From Dysgonomonas sp. PF1-14 (lineage in GTDB: Bacteria > Bacteroidota > Bacteroidia > Bacteroidales > Dysgonomonadaceae), in NCBI RefSeq assembly GCF_029892965.1, contig NZ_JARXWN010000021.1, positions 1 through 64,000 on the forward strand: 64,000 nucleotides of DNA, read 5' to 3'. Both the position numbers and the translations under genes were made by a program. Within the stretch, counting starts at the first letter, position 1; each line of letters opens with the position of its first letter. Shown in pieces: positions 1 through 9,337 of the stretch. The notes below the pieces were generated by a model. That model was not told where the DNA came from and did not search any database. It worked only from the letters and a program-made list of their open reading frames with translations.

Positions 1-43
1 GAAGGCCTGTCATTACAGAGCCCGTTCTGTCTCAAAGCGGGTG

Positions 44-75
44 CAAAGATAAAGAATAAAATAACTAAATACAAA
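44..75 (-). promoter_or_regulatory. Bacteroides-type promoter firing off the left edge
   Basis: On the minus strand there is TATCTTTG (44-51), matching the TAnnTTTG -7 box, and TTTG (72-75) 20 nt upstream, matching the -33 box. Transcription would start near position 38 and leave the window. No ATG lies in the visible 40 nt of transcript, so the gene is either a leadered CDS or an RNA gene outside the window. Confidence 0.6.
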
Positions 76-158
76 ATAAAAAAAGAAGTATTTTTCAATA
101 TTTATTAATAAGAACTGGCACTTGGCTTAAACAGAACGGATTATATTAAAAAGTTTTT

Positions 159-1103
159 TTAATAGGTAGTCATAAATTTAGGTTTAATAACGACTCCAAG
201 CCTTATTCTCTGCCGATATTGATTATAATCTAACATCGACTCTCCGTATCCATTATAATATTGGAGAAACAGGTATTGGTTGTCGTCACTAAACAACCTG
301 ACCGAGAGATTTAACTCGATATTAGCATTCAGGTTTACACCACCACGCTTTGTTACTACACAGCCAACATTATACTTCCTCTTGGGACTGGAATAATTGA
401 ATGCAACGAATCCCCAACCTGAATACTTCACAATATCTTTATTGTTTTCCCCATCCACTATAGGAATCCACACCTTCGTCTGAAAATCCCAATGATCGTC
501 TATTATAAAATAGGAACTGAATGATACTTTATTCCAACTTCGGGAATCAATATCTCCCTTACCATTCGATTCATGCTCGAATTGCAGGGATATTGTTCCC
601 AAAAAACGGTTATCACGTACCAATGCTTTACCCAGCCCCAGAGTAGGGTTATAGTTCAGATCGCGAAACGGAAAAGAGTTCTGAAAAACATTCCAGAATG
701 CCTTCTGGCTATAGGTGAGGAACAGGTATGTCTTGAACGGCAAGGTACTATTGGTCAGCCGGTGACGAATACTAACCTGAAATTTGGCATCTGAATTTGT
801 TTGAGTAGGCTTCTTAAACATATCTGTACCTACGACAAAGTAATTATCTTTATATATGCCAAAAGAGGGTAAAGCATCCAGCTGCTTAATTATACTATCG
901 GCATTACTCAGCTGCTTTGACGGGCCAAATATAGAACCCACTATGGCATCTGTTTTATGCGATATAAAAGCTTTAATGTTGTTTGTTACAGTGTCTGCTT
1001 CGTTCCGTTCTGCCCTGATAGTGTCTTGCAATGCCTCGCCCTGTGCATACAATGATGTGGTTGCCATCAGACAGACAACAACCAAAAAATAAAGATTTCT
1101 CAT
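159..1103 (-). CDS. pldA: Outer membrane phospholipase A
   Basis: A 314-residue protein with an N-terminal signal peptide ending near TSLYAQG, followed by a barrel rich in alternating aromatic strands. The OMPLA catalytic pattern is present: His177 and Ser179 in FEHESNG and Asn191 in SWNK. The spacing (+2, +12) equals that of the E. coli His142/Ser144/Asn156 triad. It should hydrolyse acyl chains from phospholipids in the outer leaflet of the outer membrane. It is the last gene of an asparaginase, YkgJ-like, pldA run, starting 14 bp after the previous stop. The first ~100 residues after the signal peptide are longer than in E. coli PldA. Confidence 0.9.
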   Translation of the reverse strand: MRNLYFLVVVCLMATTSLYAQGEALQDTIRAERNEADTVTNNIKAFISHKTDAIVGSIFGPSKQLSNADSIIKQLDALPSFGIYKDNYFVVGTDMFKKPTQTNSDAKFQVSIRHRLTNSTLPFKTYLFLTYSQKAFWNVFQNSFPFRDLNYNPTLGLGKALVRDNRFLGTISLQFEHESNGKGDIDSRSWNKVSFSSYFIIDDHWDFQTKVWIPIVDGENNKDIVKYSGWGFVAFNYSSPKRKYNVGCVVTKRGGVNLNANIELNLSVRLFSDDNQYLFLQYYNGYGESMLDYNQYRQRIRLGVVIKPKFMTTY

Positions 1104-1117
1104 AAATCTATTCTAAA

Positions 1118-1597
1118 TCATTTCTCTATTAGTTCCGAAAGCACCTCGTATGCTATCGGACAAGTTGCTGTATTTTTAACAGTTAGCTTATAAATTTGTT
1201 CAAATTTTTTACGATCGGTATGAGGGTATTCCCTACAGGCTTTGGGGCGATGCTCATAAATAGAGCAATAATTGTCGGGCATGAGAAACGGACACGGCAT
1301 TGTCTTAAATACATAATCCCCATCTTCGTCGATCTTCAGATAGGCATCCATTACTTCGGCAGGCTTCATTCTCAGGGCTTTTGCCATACGCTCTATATCT
1401 TTATCATATAAGGCAGGCCCTAGCGTTTTACAACAATTAGCGCATGATAAGCAATCGATTTTTTCCGAGATACGGACATGAAGGTCATGGACTATCAAGT
1501 CCATTTTAGTCAAACGTTTCTTATTCTTCTTGTAGTATTGTAAAAATAATGGCTTCGATTTTTCTGCCATTAAACGCAAGTTTTCATACTCTTTCAT
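1118..1597 (-). CDS. YkgJ-family cysteine-cluster (zinc/iron-chelating) protein
   Basis: A 159-residue soluble protein. It carries the family pattern CxxCxxCC (CLSCANCC, residues ~48-55), then CPFL, a CSIYEHRPKACR segment and a further Cys near the C terminus. This is the YkgJ/UPF0153 metal-cluster signature; its biochemical role is unknown. Its ATG overlaps the 3' end of the upstream asparaginase gene by 14 bp, so the two are probably translationally coupled. Confidence 0.8.
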   Translation of the reverse strand: MKEYENLRLMAEKSKPLFLQYYKKNKKRLTKMDLIVHDLHVRISEKIDCLSCANCCKTLGPALYDKDIERMAKALRMKPAEVMDAYLKIDEDGDYVFKTMPCPFLMPDNYCSIYEHRPKACREYPHTDRKKFEQIYKLTVKNTATCPIAYEVLSELIEK

Positions 1598-2648
1598 TCA
1601 CTCTGTCTTCGGGGCGGGTTATCTCTCCTATCAAGGGCACTTTCATTCTGATTTTCACGTCTTCTTTTTCGTACTTATGCCCTATAAGAAACATCAGCTT
1701 GGTTATCGCCGCCTCGAATGTAGCATCCGAACCGCTGATGACTCCGGCTTTCAGCAACTCCCTGCCTGTCTCATAGCGCTGCATATCTACCATACCAGTG
1801 TTGCACTGTGTAATATTCAGTATCACAACTCCACGCTTCACAGTTTCGCGTATGAGGTCTATAAACCAAGGCGACAACGGAGCATTACCTGAGCCATAGG
1901 TTTCCATTATTATGGCTTTAATATTTTTCAGTGTCAGAATGGCCTCTACGGTTTGCCGGTCTATGCCCGGAAAAAGTTTTAACGTGCCAATACGGTTGTC
2001 GAGACGATAATGAAATACCGTTTTTTTATCGTAATCGGGTTGATGTATTACTTTGCGGTCGTATCGTATCTGGATACCCGATTTCGCCAGATTAGGATAA
2101 TTGTATGATTTAAAAGCATTGAAATTGTCAGCATTTACTTTCGTCGACCGGTTTCCCCTGAGAAGGTCGTTCTGGAAAAACACACATACTTCGGGAACAA
2201 TAGGATTACCCAGTATATCCTTGTCGGCAGCGATTTCAAGTGCTGTTATCAGATTTTCTTTTGCGTCAGTCCTTAGTTTTCCGATAGGCAACTGGGCTCC
2301 GGTAAGTACAATGGGCTTATGCAGATTCTCTATCATAAAACTAAGAGCTGAAGCTGTATAGGCCATTGTATCTGTACCATGCAATATGACAAAGCCATCA
2401 TACTGATTGTAATTATTCTCAATGGTATGTACCAGTTTTTTCCAATGCTCGGGTGTAATATCCGATGAGTCTATCACCGGACTGAAAACGATGTGATCGA
2501 CTTGAAATCTAAAACGTTGAAGCTCGGGCAGGTGGCTATTCAGATGCGCAAAATCGAACGGCTCGAGAGAACCGGTATCCGGATTTTCAACCATCCCGAT
2601 AGTTCCTCCCGTATATATTAATAATATATGCGCATTTACATCAATCAT
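1584..2648 (-). CDS. ansA: Type I (cytosolic) L-asparaginase
   Basis: 354 residues without a signal peptide. It has the two asparaginase signatures: LLIYTGGTIGM near residue 9 (catalytic Thr) and ILHGTDTMAYTASALSF near residue 84 (Thr-Asp of the second active-site element), followed by VLTGAQLPI. Length and lack of a leader fit the cytosolic type I AnsA, which hydrolyses asparagine to aspartate and ammonia. First gene of a three-gene minus-strand run with the YkgJ-like protein and pldA. A MITE-like repeat lies just upstream (2664-2854). Confidence 0.92.
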   Translation of the reverse strand: MIDVNAHILLIYTGGTIGMVENPDTGSLEPFDFAHLNSHLPELQRFRFQVDHIVFSPVIDSSDITPEHWKKLVHTIENNYNQYDGFVILHGTDTMAYTASALSFMIENLHKPIVLTGAQLPIGKLRTDAKENLITALEIAADKDILGNPIVPEVCVFFQNDLLRGNRSTKVNADNFNAFKSYNYPNLAKSGIQIRYDRKVIHQPDYDKKTVFHYRLDNRIGTLKLFPGIDRQTVEAILTLKNIKAIIMETYGSGNAPLSPWFIDLIRETVKRGVVILNITQCNTGMVDMQRYETGRELLKAGVISGSDATFEAAITKLMFLIGHKYEKEDVKIRMKVPLIGEITRPEDRVNERV

Positions 2649-2663
2649 GTCAGCTATGCTTTA

Positions 2664-2854
2664 GTAACTGTTTAAATTTGACCGAAAATATTTCATATAA
2701 CTGTTTCTGATTATTCTTTGACTCTTATTTTTATTCTTTCTTCTCTATTTTCTACTTTCCACTCTTGGTTTAGCCCGCTAAACCTGCGAATAAAAAGAAA
2801 AAATATATTTGAAACAATACAAAATAAAATTGCTAATCAAATTTAAACAGTTAC
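2664..2854. repeat. MITE-like element, family A, copy 1
   Basis: A 191-bp AT-rich element with perfect 17-bp terminal inverted repeats (GTAACTGTTTAAATTTG at the left end and its complement at the right end) and a direct TTA on each side (2661-2663 and 2855-2857). No coding capacity is visible. Inside is a small palindrome, GGTTTAGCCCGCTAAACC. Two more relatives occur at 60484-60605 and 62869-63048. Confidence 0.7.
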
Positions 2855-2894
2855 TTAGATTTGTAAAAATAATCAAATTAATCATATACAAGTA

Positions 2895-3554
2895 TTATTT
2901 TGAAAGTATTTTGAAGTTTTTACCCATATTTTCCCGAATATAAAAAGCAAATTGATCAAAATCGACCTTCATACAGCCAAAAACAGCCTTATAAACATGA
3001 CATATGGAAATTTCAGACATATCTGTTTCGCAAAATATAGAATCCGTCGGAATCTCTCTTAGCGAATCGGGGTTAAAATACTCTCCTACAGACAATTTAA
3101 ATCCCAGCCTGATTAACTGACGCGTCTGGTCTGGATTCCCGCGATATCCATGTATTATCCAAGGAATGCTAGTTTTGTACTCTTTATACAAAGAGATCAG
3201 CTCGTCCCAAGCTTTTACACAATGAATAATCAGCGGCTTATCTACACCGACAGCAAGTTCTATCTGCTGTCTGAATACAGCAATTTGTGCACTCATATCA
3301 GGCCCCTGTAATTTATCGAGACCAACTTCTCCCACAGCTAATACGGCATCATCCTTCACGATATCGGCAAGCACATCAAGCTCAGCAGCATCTTGAGCAT
3401 ACCAAGGATGTATTCCGCAAGAAAACCATCCGCCTGCATATTCCTGCTTTTTACTGTGAAAGCTTTCGGGATATGTATTCAGAATACATTTAACCTCATA
3501 GTCTGCGGCATCTTCGATTTTTACCTGATGGGTATGGATATCGTACAAATACAT
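2895..3554 (-). CDS. TatD-family metal-dependent hydrolase
   Basis: 219 residues from the ATG at 3554; an in-frame TTG two codons earlier is less likely. Metal-ligand motifs of the TatD amidohydrolase fold are in order: DIHTHQ at the start, GEVGLD (~97), IIHCVKAW (~132), IIHGYRG (~155) and CETDMS (~195). The family contains 3'-5' DNA exonucleases and D-aminoacyl-tRNA deacylases; the substrate here cannot be read from sequence. It is somewhat shorter than the usual ~255 residues. The gene faces the same way as folE and is separated from it by a terminator. Confidence 0.8.
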   Translation of the reverse strand: MYLYDIHTHQVKIEDAADYEVKCILNTYPESFHSKKQEYAGGWFSCGIHPWYAQDAAELDVLADIVKDDAVLAVGEVGLDKLQGPDMSAQIAVFRQQIELAVGVDKPLIIHCVKAWDELISLYKEYKTSIPWIIHGYRGNPDQTRQLIRLGFKLSVGEYFNPDSLREIPTDSIFCETDMSEISICHVYKAVFGCMKVDFDQFAFYIRENMGKNFKILSK

Positions 3555-3574
3555 CTTCAAATGATTAACCTAAA

Positions 3575-3614
3575 TAAAAAACGAGGTTATCCTTATTTTG
3601 TTCAGAAAACCTCG
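3575..3614 (-). terminator. Rho-independent terminator after folE
   Basis: On the minus strand CGAGGTT (3608-3614) and AACCTCG (3582-3588) form a stem followed by a run of six T. It lies in the 86-bp gap between folE and tatD. Confidence 0.6.
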
Positions 3615-3640
3615 CTAACTTTTATCATTCTTTTATCAAT

Positions 3641-4204
3641 TTACCGGATAAGGCTGATAAATTCTTCTCGGGTTTTCAACTGATTGAACACTCCTGTAAA
3701 ATCGGAGGTGGTAGTCGTTGAGTTCTGCTTTTCGACACCACGCATCTGCATACACATATGCTGGGCTTCTATTACAACCATCACGCCGAGTGGATTGAGC
3801 GTTTGCTGAATACATTCTTTTATCTGAAGCGTCATACGCTCCTGCACTTGTAAACGGCGCGCAAAGACATCGACAACACGCGCTATTTTGCTTAGTCCTG
3901 TTATATAGCCGTTAGGAATGTAAGCAACGTGCGCTTTTCCCCAGAAGGGTAGCATATGATGCTCGCACAGGGAATAGAAATCGATATCTTTTACAATAAC
4001 CATTTGCCTGTAATCTTCTTTGAACAGGGCTTTATTGAGTATTTCCTCCGGATCTTCCCTGTAGCCCTTCGTCAGGAATTGCATAGCTTTGGCAACTCTC
4101 TCGGGTGTTTTCAGTAAGCCTTCTCTATCTGCATCTTCACCTAAGAGTTGTATAATATGCTTATAGTGCCCCGATAGCAGGTCTATATTTTGTTCTTCTT
4201 GCAT
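3641..4204 (-). CDS. folE: GTP cyclohydrolase I
   Basis: 187 residues. Zinc and active-site motifs are visible: [20 protein letters not shown] (Cys and His ligands), RLQVQERMT, and [11 protein letters not shown] with the second Cys ligand; [12 protein letters not shown] closes the conserved core. Catalyses GTP to dihydroneopterin triphosphate, the first step of folate/pterin synthesis. It lies 24 bp after the SPOR protein gene, in the DUF1599, BT_3928-like, tpiA, SPOR, folE order known from Bacteroides genomes. Confidence 0.95.
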   Translation of the reverse strand: MQEEQNIDLLSGHYKHIIQLLGEDADREGLLKTPERVAKAMQFLTKGYREDPEEILNKALFKEDYRQMVIVKDIDFYSLCEHHMLPFWGKAHVAYIPNGYITGLSKIARVVDVFARRLQVQERMTLQIKECIQQTLNPLGVMVVIEAQHMCMQMRGVEKQNSTTTTSDFTGVFNQLKTREEFISLIR

Positions 4205-4228
4205 TATGAAGAGTTTTTATCTGATGAA

Positions 4229-4741
4229 TTATTCCGAAACGCGTTTTACGACATCGGATACTACATACATCTCCCTGCCGAAAGACGGGAATGTACCTTT
4301 CATTTCTTTCAATACTGCTTCGGCATCTTCTCGTTTGAGAAAGTTGCCTACGCGCAGACGCCAAAACGGCGAATGGAAACTGACAGTCGTCTCCATATTC
4401 GGATAAGCTCCGCGTATTTGTGATTGTTTGTATTCGGCTTCTCTTTTGGATTGTTGTTGGTTGTTACCCGAGAATACCTGAATCTTATACCCTCTCACTT
4501 TGGTATATTCGGCCGTAGGGTCGATGATACCTAAAGCCTTCGTTGTATCTGCGACATGACCAGCCTGACGTACAGCAACTATACCGTCTATGGACTCATC
4601 CTGCATCACTTTTACTTTTCCCTGCCCCAGCTTTGGCAAGTTAATGTCTTCTATGATCGTTCTTTCACCACTTTGGGCAAAAGCCGTAAGGGTACAGAAA
4701 CAAAAGGCAAGGAATATGTGAAGAGTTTTTTTCATATTCAT
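4229..4741 (-). CDS. Secreted SPOR-domain protein
   Basis: 170 residues with a signal peptide (MNMKKTLHIFLAFCFCTLTA, cleavage near AFA-QS). The C-terminal half from about residue 85 (VRGYKIQVFSGNNQQQSK...) has the SPOR pattern: two strand-helix repeats ending WRLRVGNF.REDAE. SPOR domains bind denuded septal peptidoglycan, so a cell-envelope or division-site role is expected. Upstream it is separated from tpiA by a hairpin with a T-run; downstream it leads into folE. Confidence 0.8.
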   Translation of the reverse strand: MNMKKTLHIFLAFCFCTLTAFAQSGERTIIEDINLPKLGQGKVKVMQDESIDGIVAVRQAGHVADTTKALGIIDPTAEYTKVRGYKIQVFSGNNQQQSKREAEYKQSQIRGAYPNMETTVSFHSPFWRLRVGNFLKREDAEAVLKEMKGTFPSFGREMYVVSDVVKRVSE

Positions 4742-4788
4742 ATTTTTAAAAATAGTATTGAGGAAGCCTTTTATAGTTTCCCCAATAC
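4742..4788 (-). terminator. Hairpin terminator or attenuator between tpiA and the SPOR gene
   Basis: GTATTGGGGAAA pairs with the sequence ending CAATAC (arms at 4783-4788 and 4755-4760 plus inner pairs, one mismatch). A TATTTTT tract follows on the minus strand, just before the next ATG. Confidence 0.5.
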
Positions 4789-4803
4789 AATATGTTGTGC
4801 GGA

Positions 4804-5562
4804 TTAGAATCCTTCGATAACCGGCATAAATTTCTCAACATCGAGAGAAGCACCGCCAATAAGACCACCGTCGATGTCAGGACAAGCAAACAGTTCTTTT
4901 GCATTACCTCCGTTAGCACTACCTCCGTAAAGGATAGATGTATTATCTGCTACTTCCTTGCCATATTTGTCAGCAATGGTTTTGCGGATAAAAGCATGCA
5001 TTTCCTGTGCTTGTGCCGATGTCGCTGTCAGACCTGTTCCGATAGCCCAAACCGGTTCGTATGCGATTACAATTTTAGAAAATTCTTCAGCCGAAAGGTT
5101 GAACAAGGCATCTACTGTTTGTTTCTTAACCACATCGAAATGAATGTTTTTTTCTCTTTCGTCTTTTGTTTCACCGATACAGAAGATAGGATGAAGGCCG
5201 TTAGCCAGCGCTAAAAGCACTTTTTCTTTCAGTATAGCATCTGTTTCTCCATAATATGTACGACGCTCAGAGTGTCCGAGTATCACGTATTTAGCACCTG
5301 TAGAAGCTACCATAGCAGCCGAAACTTCGCCTGTGTAAGCTCCTGAAGCCTTGTCTGCACAATTTTGTGCCGCTACATTAATTCTCTTATCGCTGATAGC
5401 ACCCGAAACCAGTGCAAGGTGGATAAATGGTGTTCCAAGAACTACTTCGCAGTTAATTTTATCTCTGTCTGCCAAAGCTACCTGGAGTGCTTTAACAAAC
5501 TCAATTCCTTCCTGAAGATTCTTGTTCATCTTCCAGTTTCCAGCAACAATGTTTTTTCTCAT
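4804..5562 (-). CDS. tpiA: Triosephosphate isomerase
   Basis: 252 residues. All diagnostic elements are present: AGNWKMN at the start, VILGHSERR (catalytic His), [12 protein letters not shown] (catalytic Glu) and [11 protein letters not shown] phosphate loop. Interconverts dihydroxyacetone phosphate and glyceraldehyde-3-phosphate in the cytosol. Located 26 bp after the DoxX/thioredoxin-like gene. Confidence 0.97.
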   Translation of the reverse strand: MRKNIVAGNWKMNKNLQEGIEFVKALQVALADRDKINCEVVLGTPFIHLALVSGAISDKRINVAAQNCADKASGAYTGEVSAAMVASTGAKYVILGHSERRTYYGETDAILKEKVLLALANGLHPIFCIGETKDEREKNIHFDVVKKQTVDALFNLSAEEFSKIVIAYEPVWAIGTGLTATSAQAQEMHAFIRKTIADKYGKEVADNTSILYGGSANGGNAKELFACPDIDGGLIGGASLDVEKFMPVIEGF

Positions 5563-5588
5563 GATCCCAATTGTTTTTATTTAAATTA

Positions 5589-6929
5589 TTATTCTGTAAT
5601 ATTCTCTCCTGTTTCTTCCTGTTTCTCAGCGGTTTCTTTCCTCCTTCTGTAGACTAAAGCGTCAAACCCTTTCAGACCTAACAGTGGCAAGAAAAAAACG
5701 ACACATATATAGAACAAGTTTTTCCTGTCTTCTGTTTTCATATCTAATAGCTGTCCGTATGGCAACTCTGGTAAAGGCTTTGCCAGATCGCTTTCTTCGG
5801 GTACGGCTATACCCGCCCATTTATTAATGATGACACCGTTTTTAAACAGTATCAGTCCGGGATTGGAACGGATCATTGTCTTCAATGCTCTTTCGTCCAT
5901 CGAGCAAAACTCGAAATTGATGACATTCTCATTTGCCCACGACATAATTTCGTCTGTAGGTGAGGCTGTCAGGCAGTAAAACTTGTATCCGTAATCGCTG
6001 GCATAAGTCTCTACATCTTCGAAAACACTGAGGTATGAATCATTCATCTTTTCAAGTAACGGAGTTATCATCAGAAAGACATATCCGGTATCGGACAGCA
6101 CTTCTGTTGTAATATCTTCCTGTTCAAGCAACTCTGTCTTCTGCGGGTTGAAGCTAAGCTTGTTTATAACGAAGTCCTTGATAGGTGATTCCACTCCCTC
6201 GTTTATAATCTTCGTATCCATCCTGACAAATACCCATGTACTGTCTTCCCAAGGATAGTTCTCTTCGGTAAATTCTTTTTCTACTCCGTCTTTTGCATAC
6301 ACCAGCGTAGTTTCTTCATGTCTGCCTTTCCCTTCTTCTACATCCATTAGTTCGGGCAGGTTCGCTCCTATTTTGTATGGGCGAAAATCGATCAGCGGAT
6401 CAAGCACATAATTGCGGAATGCAAACAATCCTATAAAGATGAATATGTAAAGGAATGCCAGCCAGTAGGTTTTGCCTGTAAAGAAATTGCTTATACGTTC
6501 GCAATATATAAATACAATGATGGAGCAAGCCAGAAGGACAAGATTCTTATAGAAGGTTTGCCAGTTAGTGATGATCAACGCATCACCGAAACAGCCACAG
6601 TCTTCTACCGGATCGTTTATCGCCAGATACAGGGTAAGCAGGGTCATAAAGACCATTACAGCGAGTGTCAGCCGCGAATTCCATTTACGGTAAAGCCCAA
6701 AGAGCATACAGGCTCCCATAGCAAACTCAACAATACTTTGGACTACCGAACCTGTCATTGCCAGAAAGGAAAGAGACGACAGGTTGAATGCAGCCAGATA
6801 ATCCTCAATTTTGTAGGCCGTTCCGTATGGATCTACGGCTTTTACAAAACCGGAAAAAATAAAGGTAACTCCCAGAATAACCCGTGAGATTTCTACTGCT
6901 ATCTTTATTAAAATATCTTTTTTACTCAT
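5589..6929 (-). CDS. BT_3928-family membrane protein: DoxX domain plus thioredoxin-like domain
   Basis: 446 residues. The first ~150 residues form four membrane segments of DoxX/MauE type (ILGVTFIFSGFVKAVDPYGT, then a DPVEDCGCFGDAL loop with two cysteines). A further segment (~155-175) precedes a periplasmic region of ~230 residues that resembles thioredoxin-fold redox proteins, and a last membrane helix (FYICVVFFLPLLGL). A CxxC is missing in the thioredoxin-like part, so it may bind rather than reduce. The family name comes from Bacteroides; the function is unknown. Confidence 0.75.
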   Translation of the reverse strand: MSKKDILIKIAVEISRVILGVTFIFSGFVKAVDPYGTAYKIEDYLAAFNLSSLSFLAMTGSVVQSIVEFAMGACMLFGLYRKWNSRLTLAVMVFMTLLTLYLAINDPVEDCGCFGDALIITNWQTFYKNLVLLACSIIVFIYCERISNFFTGKTYWLAFLYIFIFIGLFAFRNYVLDPLIDFRPYKIGANLPELMDVEEGKGRHEETTLVYAKDGVEKEFTEENYPWEDSTWVFVRMDTKIINEGVESPIKDFVINKLSFNPQKTELLEQEDITTEVLSDTGYVFLMITPLLEKMNDSYLSVFEDVETYASDYGYKFYCLTASPTDEIMSWANENVINFEFCSMDERALKTMIRSNPGLILFKNGVIINKWAGIAVPEESDLAKPLPELPYGQLLDMKTEDRKNLFYICVVFFLPLLGLKGFDALVYRRRKETAEKQEETGENITE

Positions 6930-6936
6930 CGCCTAT

Positions 6937-7488
6937 TTAGCCTTCGCTATCGGGATATTCGAGTTTGATAAGCCCGAAAAGCGAATAATTAACCATATCC
7001 ATATAGTTGGCATCAACTCCTTCGGATACAATGGTTTTTCCTTTGTTTTCTTCTATCTGCTTTGTACGGTATATTTTTGTCAGAATCAGATCGGTGTATG
7101 AACTGATACGCATCGATCGCCATGCCTCGTCGTAATCGTGATTCTTAGCATACATCAACTCCTTAGTTTCGGTCATGTGTTTGTCGTACAATGCCAGCAC
7201 TTCTGCTTCACCAAGATCGACACTGTCGGAAAAACCGAGTTCGAGCTGAATAAGCCCGATGATACCATAGTTGACAATACCTATAAATTCGGGAGCTATA
7301 CCTTCATCTATAAGGCTCACTCCTTTTTCTTCTATACTGCGAATGCGTTTTGCCTTGATCAGTATCTGGTCTGTAACCGACTGTGGACGTAGGATGCGCC
7401 ACGAAGCGCCATAATCTTTCAGTTTCTTTGCAAAAAGATTACGACATATTGCTATCACATGCTCAAATTGTTGTTTAGTATCCGCCAT
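6937..7488 (-). CDS. DUF1599 protein
   Basis: 183 residues made of two related halves, each with a K.YG.SW..(L/M)R or HDYDEAWR.MR segment followed by YTDLILTKIYRTKQIEENKG-type helices. This fits DUF1599 (nucleotide-modification-associated domain 1). The function is not established. The gene stops 7 bp before the BT_3928-like gene, so it heads that operon; TACCTTTG on the minus strand at 7513-7520 is a likely -7 box. Confidence 0.75.
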   Translation of the reverse strand: MADTKQQFEHVIAICRNLFAKKLKDYGASWRILRPQSVTDQILIKAKRIRSIEEKGVSLIDEGIAPEFIGIVNYGIIGLIQLELGFSDSVDLGEAEVLALYDKHMTETKELMYAKNHDYDEAWRSMRISSYTDLILTKIYRTKQIEENKGKTIVSEGVDANYMDMVNYSLFGLIKLEYPDSEG

Positions 7489-7512
7489 GTTAATATCACT
7501 ATTTTCAGGCTA

Positions 7513-7520
7513 CAAAGGTA
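7513..7520 (-). promoter_or_regulatory. -7 box upstream of the DUF1599 operon
   Basis: TACCTTTG on the minus strand, 25 bp upstream of the DUF1599 ATG. A clear TTTG -33 box is not seen. Confidence 0.45.
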
Positions 7521-7569
7521 TGAAAATTAATTATAAATTATGAGTTATAAATTATGAATTGCGAAGCAA

Positions 7570-7800
7570 TTGGCAAAGCCAATATAAGGGGCGTGAAAAT
7601 TTTCGCCTGTAACTATCAACGGGCGAAAGATTTTTCGCCCCTACAATGAATCCGAGAATTTTGTGATGATTATCGTGGTTTAGTTAAAGAAATGGATACC
7701 CCTACAGAAAAGTAATAAAGAAAAAATAATGACAATTAAAAACCGACGGAATGAAATGTAGTCAAATGCGTTACATTAGCCTCGCCTTGGCTTCGGCGAT
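7570..7800. repeat. Intergenic palindromic repeat
   Basis: The 334-bp gap between GT39 and DUF1599 holds an imperfect inverted repeat around 7589-7642: GGGGCGTGAAAATTTTCGCC on the left, and GGGCGAAAGA plus TTTTTCGCCCC on the right. No ORF or RNA gene is recognised. Confidence 0.4.
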
Positions 7801-7822
7801 CGTTGACTGTTACCTTTTTTAA

Positions 7823-9337
7823 TTAATAAACAGTAGATAAACCTGTTACCTTTTTCATCCGATACAGGTAAATGTCGGCTGCATGGATACTATCAGTGGT
7901 CATGTACAGGCCATCGAGCGACTGCCTGAATTTTCTGAAATCGGACTGAATAGCTTCGCGTTCCTGATGCACTAAGACAAACTCATCGTGAAGAAATTCT
8001 TCCCCGCTTACTTTTTCGAGAACGAAGGGCCTGAGGTCTTCAGTTTTATCAGATACTAATACCTGAAATCTGTTGTGAGGAACAATGAGTTGCAAGCGCG
8101 GCATCACATGATAGGAAAAGCTATTTGCCAGAAATATAGTTCTTTGGGGCTGTAGCTTTCCGTTCATTACAAAGCCTCGTATTTTGGCATTCGCTATCTC
8201 CATACGGTCATAATACTTTATACCGGAATATAATCTCACACCGCCATCAATAAATAACAGCAGCAGGAACAGGCAGGTGAGTTTCTTATAAAGCGGATAT
8301 TTTATAGCCTTTGCCAGAATGAATGCCAGACTCAGTGCAAACAAAGGGAATGAACAGGTCATGAAACGAGTTACCAGCACCGGCAGATATGTAACAGAGA
8401 TTAGGGCGCCTATGGCTATGGGAATAAGGAAAGCGATGAAAGCAACAGCAGCGAGCATGACCGTTTTGTCTTTCTCCCGATATCCACCGACAAACACTTT
8501 CAATGTAATGATCAGTTGTATAGCCATTATGACAATCAGCCCGACCATCATCTGTACTTTGGTGAAATCCAGAAATGGTAGCCAGACCTCTTTCGGAGAG
8601 TAGAAATAGTAAATATGCAGAAACAGGTCGTTAATAGTCAACGGCTTTATCCAGTAATCTTCAGACACCATTCCTATTTGATTAACCAGTTGCAGAAACC
8701 AAGCCATATAGACTAAAGTGAATATACCACCACAAACGAGAACCCATTTCCAGTTTTTGTTTGTCCTGAAAAGGAATATAAAGAGCAGGGCGTAGATACC
8801 GGCAATACTCAGCAGCCCATAATTATGAAGATATGAGGCACAGATACCGGTTACAAGAAATAGCAGCCAGTCCTTTTTTGCTCCCCTGTCGAATATGGAA
8901 TATGCAGATAAGGCGCATGCAAGTACAAAGAACATTGTCCACGAATACATACGTATCTCCGTCACCAGATATTGCGTGACCGGAAACAAAATAACAAGCA
9001 GTATGAAAAGAATGGCAACCTTGTCTCCGAACAGTCTGCGAACAGGAAAGCAGCCTAACAAAAGAGTAGCTACAACACCAAGCGCAGAGAATAATCTAAG
9101 GGTAAACATCGATTCTCCAAAGACAGCGCTGAATGTCTTCAATCCCCAATAATACAGAGGTGGGTGAACATCGGATGCGGTGATCTTAGCTATGTCGCCA
9201 TACGAGGCTTTTGCCATAAATACGGAATATACGTCATCGTACAGGAAGGTAGTGTCACTGTAATCGAGATAGATAAACAAGCCTGTTGCCGAAAGTAGCA
9301 ATAAAGTATATATGAATATTTTGGTAAAGCTCTTCAT
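7823..9337 (-). CDS. GT39-type membrane glycosyltransferase
   Basis: 504 residues with about ten hydrophobic segments. The first periplasmic loop carries the GT39/PMT pattern: DYSDTTFLYDD after helix 1 and DVHPPLYYWGL around residue 55. Such enzymes transfer a sugar from a polyprenyl-phosphate carrier to lipid or protein on the periplasmic side; acceptor and sugar are unknown. Its start overlaps the stop of gldD by 4 bp. Confidence 0.75.
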   Translation of the reverse strand: MKSFTKIFIYTLLLLSATGLFIYLDYSDTTFLYDDVYSVFMAKASYGDIAKITASDVHPPLYYWGLKTFSAVFGESMFTLRLFSALGVVATLLLGCFPVRRLFGDKVAILFILLVILFPVTQYLVTEIRMYSWTMFFVLACALSAYSIFDRGAKKDWLLFLVTGICASYLHNYGLLSIAGIYALLFIFLFRTNKNWKWVLVCGGIFTLVYMAWFLQLVNQIGMVSEDYWIKPLTINDLFLHIYYFYSPKEVWLPFLDFTKVQMMVGLIVIMAIQLIITLKVFVGGYREKDKTVMLAAVAFIAFLIPIAIGALISVTYLPVLVTRFMTCSFPLFALSLAFILAKAIKYPLYKKLTCLFLLLLFIDGGVRLYSGIKYYDRMEIANAKIRGFVMNGKLQPQRTIFLANSFSYHVMPRLQLIVPHNRFQVLVSDKTEDLRPFVLEKVSGEEFLHDEFVLVHQEREAIQSDFRKFRQSLDGLYMTTDSIHAADIYLYRMKKVTGLSTVY

